Source: CAYNWK01 sp964400875 (GTDB taxonomy: Bacteria; Chloroflexota; Anaerolineae; Anaerolineales; UBA4823). Taken from it: DNA of 10,005 bases. How positions within the stretch are numbered: position 1 is the first letter of the stretch; the number at the start of each line of letters is the position of its first letter. This document shows positions 1 through 6,082 of the stretch, piece by piece. Below the pieces are notes generated by a model, which saw nothing but the letters and a program-made list of their open reading frames with translations, had not been told where the DNA came from and did not search any database. The position numbers and the translations under genes were made by a program. The DNA lies in the NCBI GenBank assembly GCA_964400875.1, contig CAYNWK010000154.1, forward strand, positions 1 to 10,005. Reading direction: 5' to 3'.

Positions 1-55
1 TGAGTGCTTTTCGATTTCGAAAGCTATGCGGGGGATCTTTGGTTAAATCTGTTTA

Positions 56-64
56 TGGTATAAT
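56..64 (+). promoter_or_regulatory. Extended -10 promoter of the first toxin-antitoxin module
   Basis: A perfect TATAAT lies at 59-64 and is preceded by TG plus one base (56-58), giving the extended -10 pattern TGnTATAAT. Such promoters need little or no -35 contact, and the only -35-like hexamer upstream, TTGGTT at 39-44, is spaced too closely (14 bp). Transcription should start near 71, about 36 bases before the antitoxin ATG at 107. The motif is read directly; promoter activity is inferred. Confidence 0.7.
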
Positions 65-70
65 CTTTGC

Positions 71-87
71 AGAAATTCCGGATTTCT
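71..87. promoter_or_regulatory. Inverted repeat at the expected transcript start, candidate autoregulatory operator
   Basis: The sequence AGAAATTCCGGATTTCT is a near-perfect dyad: AGAAA-TCC on the left pairs with GGATTTCT on the right, with one unpaired T at position 76. It sits between the -10 box and the ribosome-binding site, exactly where the transcript should begin. AbrB-fold antitoxins, usually together with their PIN toxins, commonly bind such dyads to repress their own operon, so this is the natural operator candidate. Binding itself is inferred. Confidence 0.5.
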
Positions 88-106
88 GAAAAGGAGAATT
101 TCAGTT

Positions 107-397
107 ATGACTACTACTACCTTACAAATCCGCAGCAAGGGAACGATGACCATTCCCGTTGAATTGCGTCGAAAATATGGCCTCGCTGAGGGAGACGTCA
201 TCACGTTAATTGATCTGGGAGATGGTAAATTTCTGCTGATACCTATGGTAACTCAAGTGGACCGTTTGGGAGATCGAGTAGCACAGGCTATGAGCGAAGC
301 CGGCGTATCTGAGGACGAACTTTTGGCAGCCCTTGAAGAGGAGCGCGAGCGCTACTATCAGGAACGGTATGTTCAAGATAAACCTGTTTCTGGATAG
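107..397 (+). CDS. AbrB/MazE-fold antitoxin (VapB-type)
   Basis: This 96-residue protein is the antitoxin of a type II toxin-antitoxin pair. Residues about 5-48 form a SpoVT-AbrB swapped-hairpin DNA-binding domain: the signature 'IRSKGTMTIPVELRRKYGL' is followed by 'EGDVITLIDLGDGKFLLIP'. The remaining half (50-96) is charged and helix-prone (EDELLAALEEERERYYQE), typical of the tail that wraps around and blocks the toxin. The ATG at 107 follows a strong GAAAAGGAG ribosome-binding site (88-96) at 10-base spacing. Its last 29 bases overlap the PIN toxin gene starting at 369, so translation is probably coupled. The protein most likely represses its own promoter through the dyad at 71-87. Family assignment is firm; pairing and regulation follow from context. 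Confidence 0.88.
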   Translation: MTTTTLQIRSKGTMTIPVELRRKYGLAEGDVITLIDLGDGKFLLIPMVTQVDRLGDRVAQAMSEAGVSEDELLAALEEERERYYQERYVQDKPVSG

Positions 398-818
398 CAG
401 TGCTTTGTTCGCTGGGATCGTCTCCTCGACTGGTGCTGCGCGGGCCCTGCTGCTTCTGTCTGAAAGCGATCAAATCATCATCACTATCTCTGAGCAAGTG
501 GTTGCAGAAACAGAAAGAGCCATCGCCCGAAAGGTACCAAAGGCCTTGGCCGATTTGCGCAAGACTATCCTGGCATCGAAGGCTCAAATTGTGCATGCCC
601 CAACCACAGCTGAAGTAAATGCCAATCTTCAGTTGATATCCCACCAGTCAGATGTGCCAATCCTCGTTGCGGCGATGAAGGCTGAGGTAGATTATCTGGT
701 CACCCATAACCGGATCCATTTTATTGATGACATCAGTGTAGCAGAAAAATCGGGTCTGAGAATTGGATCACCAGGAGATGCGCTTGCAAGGGTACGACGA
801 CAGATTTCCGCCAAATAA
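369..818 (+). CDS. PIN-domain toxin (VapC-like, PIN_3 type), partner of the upstream antitoxin
   Basis: A 149-residue PIN-domain protein, expected to be a metal-dependent ribonuclease toxin. Visible motifs are the first acidic strand 'NLFLDSSALFAG' (D9), the helix 'SEQVVAETERAIARK' (E47), and the block 'SDVPILVAAMKAEVDYLVTHNR' (D95). That block matches the D-x-P-I-L-x-A-A pattern of the 'putative toxin component, PIN family' group. The fourth acidic position, usually Asp in 'LVTxD', is Asn here (N114), a substitution also seen in 'T-x-N-x-x-HF' PIN proteins. I chose the ATG at 369 because AGGAACGG (359-366) precedes it and the PIN fold starts directly after it. An in-frame upstream start at 333 would add 12 residues unlike the family. 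The gene overlaps the antitoxin by 29 bases, the usual arrangement for a co-regulated pair. The RNA target cannot be told from sequence. Confidence 0.87.
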   Translation: MFKINLFLDSSALFAGIVSSTGAARALLLLSESDQIIITISEQVVAETERAIARKVPKALADLRKTILASKAQIVHAPTTAEVNANLQLISHQSDVPILVAAMKAEVDYLVTHNRIHFIDDISVAEKSGLRIGSPGDALARVRRQISAK

Positions 819-921
819 TGAGGAGGAATTGAACCCCATCCTCCCCACAGAGGGGAAAATGCAGAGCTCCCGGTGCTCAAGTAATGGGTTAGGAATGGGT
901 AAGTCTGCACGCACTTAACAC

Positions 922-1026
922 CAAGCGACTTCGTTTGTCTGAACTCACTCACGTTCAGGAACTCATTGGTTTACATGAGCCAAGAGAACTCTCTTTGAAA
1001 GAAATGTGGTCTTTTCTTTCAAAGAG
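922..1026. repeat. Run of four stem-loops, the last with 14-bp perfect arms
   Basis: Four inverted repeats follow one another. The first is CAAGCG/CGTTTG (922-927 with 932-937, one G-U pair, 4-base loop). The second is CTGAAC/GTTCAG (939-944 with 953-958, 8-base loop). The third is CTCAT/ATGAG (962-966 with 975-979, 8-base loop). The fourth is CTCTTTGAAAGAAA/TTTCTTTCAAAGAG (991-1004 with 1013-1026, 8-base loop, 14 pairs without mismatch). No T-run follows the last, so it is not a standard terminator on the + strand. It lies just upstream of the Fic fragment. It could be an old leader structure, a palindromic repeat element or a small structured RNA; the sequence does not decide. Confidence 0.55.
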
Positions 1027-1073
1027 GAGTGCGGTTTGTTAATCCATTTGCAAAGTGAGCGATGAACTCCTAG

Positions 1074-1286
1074 GCAGAGCACACAGCTTATGCGTGGGAA
1101 GTGCTGCACATTGGGACAGGATATTATGCCTTTCTCTCGGTGTTGTTGCCGCCAGAGATTGCGGAAACACCTGCATTGATCAATACGTTGTCAGAGACAG
1201 CTGCTGCTCTAAGCGAGCTTTCCGGTGTTGGGCGACTCATCCCCACCCCCCCATCCAATCAGTTTAAACAGATTCGCTATTGCTAG
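1074..1286 (+). pseudogene. Decayed fragment of a Fic-family protein (N-terminal Fic_N region)
   Basis: In the + frame open from 1074 to a TAG at 1284-1286, the text 'GYYAFLSVLLPPEI', 'ETPALINTLSETAAALSEL' and 'SGVGRLIPTP' follows, in order, the Fic_N pattern 'YYAFvPaPLPPeI...LseAdraLgeLsGvGrLlPNP'. Intact Fic proteins continue with an 'EAxxSSxIEGT' motif and then the catalytic HxFx(D/E)GNGR loop of AMP-transferase activity. None of this is present. The match stops at a C-rich tract (CCCCACCCCCCC, 1241-1252), after which the frame ends within eleven codons. In the shifted frame the text 'PHPISLNRFAIAS' could be the next few Fic residues before another stop, suggesting a frameshift plus a deletion. 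There is no ribosome-binding site before the GTG at 1101, and a TAG at 1071 closes the frame upstream. The fragment lies between two toxin-antitoxin modules. Fic_N assignment rests on pattern recognition alone. Confidence 0.68.
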
Positions 1287-1464
1287 TTGATGCGTATATT
1301 ATCTTGACCAGTCTGATCTCCCCCCACTTTTTCCAAGTGATTAGCAGGCCGATCTCGCAGATCTTGGATGGACTCGGCTTCATCCAGGTTCAGTTTGCAC
1401 CCTTTACCTTTAGATAAATATTGGGGCATTGGGCGCGTTTTTAATAAAAGTTACCTGGAAGGCA

Positions 1465-1938
1465 TCATTCTTCTACCTGATGATTGTTTGACAGATAGTC
1501 ATCCAGAATGATGATCTCCAGTTCTTCGGAAAATTGTTCAAGGCGCCGGTCGTTAGTGATAAAGGCCTGGACGCGATGGATCAATCCTGCGGCGATCTGC
1601 AAAGCGTCTGGAGTCCGAATCCGGTATGCTGCGCGTATCTGGGCGGCCCGGCGGATCACGTCCCGATTCAGATCTGCTATCTCAAGGTTGGGAAAATTCG
1701 CCAGAAGAGTCTCATATTGGCGGGCAATTGCCTCGCGTCCCAACGCCAGAGGTTTAACGATGATTTCCATCAACGTGAGAGCTGAGGTGATCCCGCGGTG
1801 CTCTCCTGCTTCAATTCCATTGAATAAGATTTGGGTCAGAGGCAGGTAGGTCGGGTTTTCCTCCAGGTGGTAGATGAAGATCGCCGTATCAAGTCCCACC
1901 ACGGATAAGGAGGCTAATCTTCTGGCGAATCGTTCCAT
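1465..1938 (-). CDS. PIN-domain toxin (VapC-type) of the second toxin-antitoxin module
   Basis: A 157-residue PIN-domain ribonuclease toxin with the full acidic set: D17 in 'VGLDTAIFIYHLEE', E58 in 'TLMEIIVKPL', D111 in 'RTPDALQIAAGL' and D130 in 'FITNDRRL'. The last two blocks are textbook VapC motifs, so the active site looks intact and should bind Mg2+ or Mn2+. It starts inside the end of the antitoxin gene (25-base overlap, 1914-1938), so the two are read from one transcript with coupled translation. No good ribosome-binding site precedes the ATG at 1938, which fits coupling. A later GTG pair (residues 13-14) is a possible alternative start just before the first strand. No clear terminator is seen after the stop. 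It belongs to a different PIN subgroup from the toxin at 369-818, so the two modules are not a recent duplication. Confidence 0.9.
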   Translation of the reverse strand: MERFARRLASLSVVGLDTAIFIYHLEENPTYLPLTQILFNGIEAGEHRGITSALTLMEIIVKPLALGREAIARQYETLLANFPNLEIADLNRDVIRRAAQIRAAYRIRTPDALQIAAGLIHRVQAFITNDRRLEQFSEELEIIILDDYLSNNHQVEE

Positions 1939-2171
1939 GAATCGCGCTGCTCATCGACATATTGGTTCGCATCGACGCTTTCCCAAATCTCCTTGTGCAA
2001 GCCGGCCAGGGTATGCGTATAGTTTTCCGGCTTGGGCACCAGGATCATTATCCCGTCCTGAATGTCCACCAGCAAACGGTCGCCTTGCTGGATGTTCAAG
2101 ATATCCCGAGCGATAGCTGGTACGGCGATCTGGTAACGCTTGCTAACTTTAACTGTAGTAATTTGAGCCAT
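1914..2171 (-). CDS. AbrB/MazE-fold antitoxin of the second module
   Basis: An 85-residue antitoxin. Residues about 4-48 are the SpoVT-AbrB domain: 'TVKVSKRYQIAVPAIARDIL' then 'QQGDRLLVDIQDGIMILVPKP', ending in the strand that completes the swapped-hairpin dimer. The tail (50-85) is acidic and carries a common partner-contact pattern, 'YTHTLAGLHKEIWESVDANQYVDEQRDSW'-like in spacing, which should occupy the toxin active site. The ATG at 2171 is preceded only by a weak AGG (2177-2179). Upstream is an AT-rich promoter with a TATAAT and GCTAAG repeats that probably form its own operator. The toxin gene begins before this one ends. The two antitoxins of the window share only the general fold pattern, and their operators differ, so cross-regulation looks unlikely. 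Confidence 0.88.
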   Translation of the reverse strand: MAQITTVKVSKRYQIAVPAIARDILNIQQGDRLLVDIQDGIMILVPKPENYTHTLAGLHKEIWESVDANQYVDEQRDSWNDSPED

Positions 2172-2184
2172 CTCGATACCTGAT

Positions 2185-2219
2185 TGCTAAGCTAAGTTCG
2201 TATTCTGCTTAGCATTATA
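2185..2219 (-). promoter_or_regulatory. Promoter -10 and operator-like repeats of the second module
   Basis: Read on the - strand, a perfect TATAAT lies at 2219-2214. No convincing -35 is seen upstream and no TG extension. Directly downstream is an 8-bp inverted repeat, TGCTAAGC (2185-2192) with GCTTAGCA (2207-2214), overlapping the -10 by one base. A further direct copy of GCTAAG occurs at 2191-2196, so three half-sites lie between the -10 and the antitoxin start at 2171. This placement fits autorepression by the antitoxin or the toxin-antitoxin complex, which is inference. Confidence 0.6.
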
Positions 2220-2231
2220 ATCGATTATTCG

Positions 2232-4781
2232 TTAATTCCCGATTTTGATCCCGACATCCGTGATCTCTGGGTCTGTGGGCAGATTGAGGATCAGTTTCCC
2301 GTTCCCATCCGTAGACACAGATGAGGTGTGAATGGACGGGGTCCCTTCGGTGGTGAACTCATACCACTCAACCTGAAGGTTGAGATTTGGCGTAAAACCG
2401 GTCATGGTAAGAGTCCCGGAGAGGCCGCTTATATTACTGACTCCATCCACTACATTCCGCCAGGTATGATTCTGGTTTTGCACCCACAGGTGAGCCCGGT
2501 TGTTGAGAGTGTCCTTCTGGCCAACGACCCGCATGGAGGGGTCCGAGACGACCGCGGCGGCGTCTTGGTAATGGCCGTTGTTCAGCGGAATGTCTTGGAT
2601 GAAATCTCGGAAGTAGCCGTAAACCTCGTAAAGGCCGGGTTGGTCATCGGGCCCAGGTTGGTTATCAAGCTTTTCCTTCCACCAATATAGCTCGGTTAAC
2701 GCGCCGGGGTCCAGGCTGGCCCAGGTCAGGTTGTGCAGCCAGACCCCACCCAGATCCAGTGCAAGGTCCGGATTCTCGGTCTGTTCATCCAGAAAATCAA
2801 TCCCCGTTTCCCCGCGTACAATGGGTTTTGTGGGTTCGCCAGCTTGACTGGAATACCAATCCAGGCTGCTCCTCACTGTTGAGCTGTAATCTATGTGGAA
2901 AAGGGCAGCATCGTTCTCATATGCGGGATCCTCGAGCCATCCCGTGCTGACATATGCATGCACATCTGCGTAGTCAATATTCGGATAATTCGGGCTGGCC
3001 CAAAATGGTTCGTCCGGGAAGGATTGCCAGAACGAAGTTGTAACCAAATGGTCATTCGGGTGATCGAAGTTGCAGGCCTCCCCATCTCCTGTGCCTACCG
3101 GAACGCCGAAAACCCGGCAGTGCATGAACTTGCCGAGTTCATCCGTCAACGCATAATGGTCGCTATTCCACGGATTGCCTTCATTGGTCAATTCCCAGGA
3201 GTGGATCGCGGTTGAGTATCCCCACCGCGCTTGTAGGTACCGCCACCAGGCAGCCTGAAGCCAACGGGTCTTGTTTAAAGTGCGATCGACGCCGTAGAAA
3301 CCGTCCAGGTTATCCTCTCCACCAATCACATAGGAGCCATCGTCGTTGAGCTTATAGAACATTTTGTCGTTTTTATCATTGAGCACCAGTTTCAGGTAGA
3401 CTCCGGCCTTTTCCGCCGCCTCGACATATTTGTCCAGCTCGTAAGCTGTGCGTTCGGGAAAGTAAAGCTCATATTGCAGGCTTGGCTCACCGATGATTTC
3501 AGGTCCAAAGGCGCCGTTGCCAAGGACTTCTCGTAATGAGATCGAATCAATGTGGGCGATCCCCTCGTTGACATTCTCAAGCGCGACGTATATAGGGCTT
3601 AGGTAGTTATGATCCCCAGAATTCCAGGTGCCTTCGATGGTTGACCAATCTGTCGAATTTCCGCCATAGCTCGTGACAACTTCGTTCAGGCCAGGCTCAT
3701 AGCAGTTGTTATCCCAATCATCTCCGATTTTACCGACCAGACCATAATCCGGGTAAGCTTGATTTCGGGGCCCGGAGATATATTCCCCACGGTATTTGAT
3801 CCGTAACCGGTAGGTCGTGTTGGCTTTAACCGCCTCCGTATGGTTCCAGAACTGGAAGCGACAGGCATCGAACCAGCCGGTATCCCCTTCGATTTCGTAA
3901 TCAATTTGTTGAGTTAAAGTGGCGCGGTCGAGGCTTGGATCATAAAGTGGGAGAATTCCAGATCGAGGCAGATAGCCGTCGTAGACATTCCGCCCACCGA
4001 TCCATTCGAGCCAGGCGGTCCCATACATACCGCTGATCCAGGTACGAATTAAATTGACGCCGTTATCTTTATATGTTGCGAAGGGCTCGACGCCGCTCCA
4101 TGGGCTATCGTAGCTGCCAAAACCCTGAAATCCAAGGGGAAAATAAAGCGTACCGTCATTAAATTCAAAGTAGCGTGGATCAGCAGAACTGACCTTGATG
4201 AATCCATGCTCAGATGAATCGGCGACCTCAAAGCCAACGGGGATAGATTCAGCCGTTCCACTTGCATCCCTGGCCACGATCTTGAACTGCCAGGGCCCCG
4301 ATTGATTGGGAGCAAACCGCACCTTCCAGGTAAAATTATCGGTCGGATAATACCATTCCCGGTCCTGTCCATCCCCATCTGATTTAATCTGGTCGTCGAA
4401 GTATTGGTAATAAAAGGCAGGCTGCTGGTAAATAGTTTGCCAGCCATCCGGCGTGAAGTAAGCATCGACGCTGATCCCCTGGTATCCCGGATAAGTCAAA
4501 TCTACCCCATTTGGAGGGTTTGGATCATATGGAAACTGGTAATTCTTGGCGACCGTGTTCTGGATTTGAAAAGATATCTCCAGCTTTTCGAATTTCGGAA
4601 TGGCATCTCCCTGGTAATCCTGGCGGTTATCGGTGACCTCCGTGATCGCTAGGGGAGGTTTTCCAGTGTGGATAATCGGTAAGTAAACCTGATACGCAGA
4701 ATCTGCCCGGCTTACCGAAATAATAGTAAACAGGAGAATCAGGGAGAGTATGCCGAAAGTCAGCCAAGGTTTTGGTTTCAT
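2232..4781 (-). CDS. Secreted DUF5060/TIM-barrel glycoside hydrolase with a carbohydrate-binding-like insert
   Basis: An 849-residue exported enzyme of the clan GH-A type, probably a polysaccharide-degrading glycosidase; the substrate cannot be read. Residues 1-27 are a signal peptide (MKPKPW, then a hydrophobic core, ending near SRADS), followed by 'YQVYLPII', common in Chloroflexota exports. Residues about 45-190 are a DUF5060-type beta-sandwich, then the barrel begins ('YFPLGFQGFGSYDSPW'). A segment at about 285-420 ('NTTYRLRIKY', 'IAHIDSISLREV') looks like a CBM4/9-type module within the barrel. The acid/base is E534 in 'SWELTNEGNPW', the nucleophile E658 in 'PIVRGETGI', and 'DVHAY' (H608) and 'LYWWKE' mark barrel strands. 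Residues after about 750 form a C-terminal beta-domain. Two Cys pairs (307/360, 555/570) may be disulfides. I chose the ATG at 4781, not the TTG at 4811, because the signal peptide starts there and the promoter at 4800-4827 would exclude the TTG. Confidence 0.85.
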   Translation of the reverse strand: MKPKPWLTFGILSLILLFTIISVSRADSAYQVYLPIIHTGKPPLAITEVTDNRQDYQGDAIPKFEKLEISFQIQNTVAKNYQFPYDPNPPNGVDLTYPGYQGISVDAYFTPDGWQTIYQQPAFYYQYFDDQIKSDGDGQDREWYYPTDNFTWKVRFAPNQSGPWQFKIVARDASGTAESIPVGFEVADSSEHGFIKVSSADPRYFEFNDGTLYFPLGFQGFGSYDSPWSGVEPFATYKDNGVNLIRTWISGMYGTAWLEWIGGRNVYDGYLPRSGILPLYDPSLDRATLTQQIDYEIEGDTGWFDACRFQFWNHTEAVKANTTYRLRIKYRGEYISGPRNQAYPDYGLVGKIGDDWDNNCYEPGLNEVVTSYGGNSTDWSTIEGTWNSGDHNYLSPIYVALENVNEGIAHIDSISLREVLGNGAFGPEIIGEPSLQYELYFPERTAYELDKYVEAAEKAGVYLKLVLNDKNDKMFYKLNDDGSYVIGGEDNLDGFYGVDRTLNKTRWLQAAWWRYLQARWGYSTAIHSWELTNEGNPWNSDHYALTDELGKFMHCRVFGVPVGTGDGEACNFDHPNDHLVTTSFWQSFPDEPFWASPNYPNIDYADVHAYVSTGWLEDPAYENDAALFHIDYSSTVRSSLDWYSSQAGEPTKPIVRGETGIDFLDEQTENPDLALDLGGVWLHNLTWASLDPGALTELYWWKEKLDNQPGPDDQPGLYEVYGYFRDFIQDIPLNNGHYQDAAAVVSDPSMRVVGQKDTLNNRAHLWVQNQNHTWRNVVDGVSNISGLSGTLTMTGFTPNLNLQVEWYEFTTEGTPSIHTSSVSTDGNGKLILNLPTDPEITDVGIKIGN

Positions 4782-4782
4782 A

Positions 4783-4794
4783 CAGGTCAACCTG
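4783..4794. promoter_or_regulatory. Small dyad CAGGT-CA-ACCTG at the glycosidase transcript start
   Basis: CAGGTCAACCTG is a perfect dyad of 5-base arms around CA. It overlaps both the expected start of the glycosidase mRNA (about 4793) and its ribosome-binding bases CAGG (just upstream of the ATG at 4781). The two-base centre is too tight for a stable hairpin, so if functional it is more likely a site for a dimeric repressor. A 12-bp dyad can arise by chance. Confidence 0.3.
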
Positions 4795-4799
4795 CCCTG

Positions 4800-4827
4800 A
4801 TCATATCTCAACTTGGGGTAAGATCAA
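4800..4827 (-). promoter_or_regulatory. Likely promoter of the glycoside hydrolase gene
   Basis: On the - strand, TTGATC (4827-4822, four of six -35 matches) and TATGAT (4805-4800, five of six -10 matches) are separated by 16 bp. Transcription would begin near 4793, giving a leader of about 12 bases before the ATG at 4781, with CAGG as ribosome-binding site nine bases ahead of it. This supports the ATG as the true start. Confidence 0.5.
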
Positions 4828-4903
4828 CGGGTGTTTCATACTGGGGAGCCAATCTGAATGGGAGGAATTCGATTCCATAAATTAATATAAATACTTGGAT
4901 TTA

Positions 4904-4935
4904 AAATCCATAAAATTTGACAATTTTATGGATTT
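4904..4935. promoter_or_regulatory. Perfect 14-bp palindrome centred on a consensus -35, candidate operator
   Basis: AAATCCATAAAATT (4904-4917) and AATTTTATGGATTT (4922-4935) are exact inverted copies around TGAC. The centre plus one base on each side reads TTGACA (4917-4922), a consensus -35. A second dyad overlaps it, TGGATTT (4896-4902) with AAATCCA (4904-4910), and a related TTCCATAAATT sits at 4873-4883. The half-site therefore recurs four times between the two divergent genes. A regulator bound here would block RNA polymerase at the ATPase promoter. As RNA from an upstream start it could also fold into a strong hairpin. Function is inferred. Confidence 0.6.
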
Positions 4936-4945
4936 AGAGTAGGAT
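4917..4945 (+). promoter_or_regulatory. Likely promoter of the AAA/DUF4143 ATPase gene
   Basis: TTGACA (4917-4922, perfect -35) and TAGGAT (4940-4945, four of six -10 matches) stand exactly 17 bp apart. The predicted start of transcription is near 4952, the A of the likely initiation codon, which would make the mRNA leaderless. The same AGGA (4941-4944) would serve as a ribosome-binding site only if transcription begins farther upstream. Confidence 0.5.
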
Positions 4946-4951
4946 TTGGAT

Positions 4952-6082
4952 ATGATTCCACGCTCTTATGAACCACTTGATCGATTTCTCCAGCCAAACA
5001 AAGTATTGGTTATTTACGGACCTCGTCGTAGTGGAAAAACCACGCTGTTGAAGACTATCCTTGAGCAAACGAATTTGAGATTCAAGCTGGTATCTGGGGA
5101 TGATATTCGTGTCCAGCAAGTTTTAAGTTCTCAAGACTTCCGTCAAATCCTGGAATTTGCTGAAGGATACGAGTTGTTGGCTTTTGATGAGGCTCAGGAG
5201 ATTCCCAATGTAGGGATGGGTCTGAAAATTTTGGTTGATCAGATACCTGGCGTTCAGATCATCGCTACCGGGTCCTCCTCCTTTGAACTATCAGGTCAGG
5301 TGGGTGAGCCGCTCACCGGCAGGAAGAAGACTTTGATTCTTTACCCGATCTCTCAGTCCGAGCTGCTCGGCTCATATAACCGTTTCGAATTGCGTCAGCA
5401 GCTAGAAGATTACCTTGTCTTCGGATCATATCCAGAAGTAGTGCAAGCTAAAAGCAGGGCTGCAAAAACGGAGATCATAACTGAGATTGCGAATTCCTAT
5501 TTGCTCAAAGATATCCTTACATTAGAAAAGATCAGGAGCTCCCGGATTCTGTCAGATTTATTAAAGATGTTGGCTTTTCAATGTGGGAATGAAGTTTCAT
5601 TCAATGAGCTGGCTACTCAATTAGGCATCGATGTGAAGACGGTCCAAAGATATCTAGATTTATTGGAGAAGTCTTTTGTGATTTATCGCCTTGGTGGATT
5701 CAGCCGAAATTTACGACAAGAGATTATCCGTAATTCGAAATACTATTTCTATGACACTGGGATTCGCAATGCGCTGATTGCGCAATTCAATCCTTTGAAC
5801 TTACGGAACGATATTGGTCAAATTTGGGAAAACTTTGTTTTTGTCGAACGGTTGAAATATCGTGCCTATCAACCTATTTATGCAAATGTTTATTTTTGGC
5901 GAACCTATAATCAGCAAGAAATAGATTTGATTGAAGAGCGAGAGGGGCGCTTAATCGGATATGAAATCAAGTGGTCGCCTGGAAAAACCCCTAAACCGCC
6001 TCGGCTTTGGTTAGAGACATACCCGAACGCCGAATACCAGGTAATTAACCTGAATAATTACCTGGAGTTTGTTGCTGGATAA
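4952..6082 (+). CDS. AAA_14/DUF4143 ATP-binding protein
   Basis: A 376-residue member of the widespread bacterial and archaeal 'ATP-binding protein, AAA_14 + DUF4143' group, whose cellular role is not settled. The ATPase half shows Walker A 'YGPRRSGKTTLL' (GxxxxGKT, 23-30), Walker B 'ELLAFDEAQ' (75-82), sensor 1 'IIATGSSS' (103-110) and 'LTGRKK' (121-126) with a likely arginine finger. A helix-turn-helix-like piece follows ('SFNELATQLGIDVKTVQRYLDLLEKSF', 216-242), then the DUF4143 nuclease-like fold: E293 in 'IWENFVFVERL', 'QEIDLIEE' (D325) and 'YEIKW' (E338, K340). These match the E-D-ExK layout of PD-(D/E)XK proteins. The length is normal and no frame break is seen. I chose the ATG at 4952 (AGGA at 4941-4944) over a TTG two codons earlier. 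It is transcribed alone, divergently from the glycosidase, and is more AT-rich than the genes to its right, which may reflect transfer. Confidence 0.9.
   Translation: MIPRSYEPLDRFLQPNKVLVIYGPRRSGKTTLLKTILEQTNLRFKLVSGDDIRVQQVLSSQDFRQILEFAEGYELLAFDEAQEIPNVGMGLKILVDQIPGVQIIATGSSSFELSGQVGEPLTGRKKTLILYPISQSELLGSYNRFELRQQLEDYLVFGSYPEVVQAKSRAAKTEIITEIANSYLLKDILTLEKIRSSRILSDLLKMLAFQCGNEVSFNELATQLGIDVKTVQRYLDLLEKSFVIYRLGGFSRNLRQEIIRNSKYYFYDTGIRNALIAQFNPLNLRNDIGQIWENFVFVERLKYRAYQPIYANVYFWRTYNQQEIDLIEEREGRLIGYEIKWSPGKTPKPPRLWLETYPNAEYQVINLNNYLEFVAG

Larger units (their letters stand above)
819..1464. other. Gene-poor stretch between the two toxin-antitoxin modules
   Basis: No intact gene was found in these 646 bases. 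Just after the toxin stop is a GC-rich hairpin, GGAGGA (822-827) pairing with TCCTCC (839-844). It has no following T-run, so it is at best a weak terminator. Next come four successive stem-loops (922-1026) and a Fic N-terminal fragment (1074-1286), listed separately. After the fragment, one + frame stays open from 1268 to 1414 (49 codons, hydrophobic at first), with no credible start or ribosome-binding site and no family I recognise. It may be more gene debris. Confidence 0.6.

Noticed and set aside
822..855. On the - strand, GGTTCAATTCC resembles a tRNA T-arm, and GC-rich hairpins suggest a terminator.
   Set aside because: The T-stem does not pair fully, no acceptor, D or anticodon arm can be built around it, and no T-run follows the hairpins.
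1268..1414. A 49-codon open + frame after the Fic fragment (SLISPHFFQVISRPISQILD), considered as the rest of the Fic protein.
   Set aside because: It lacks any Fic catalytic or winged-helix motif and a start; it is noted only as possible debris.
2328..2690. A 120-codon open frame on the + strand inside the glycosidase gene.
   Set aside because: It is antisense to a strongly supported coding region, with no ribosome-binding site and no recognisable domain.
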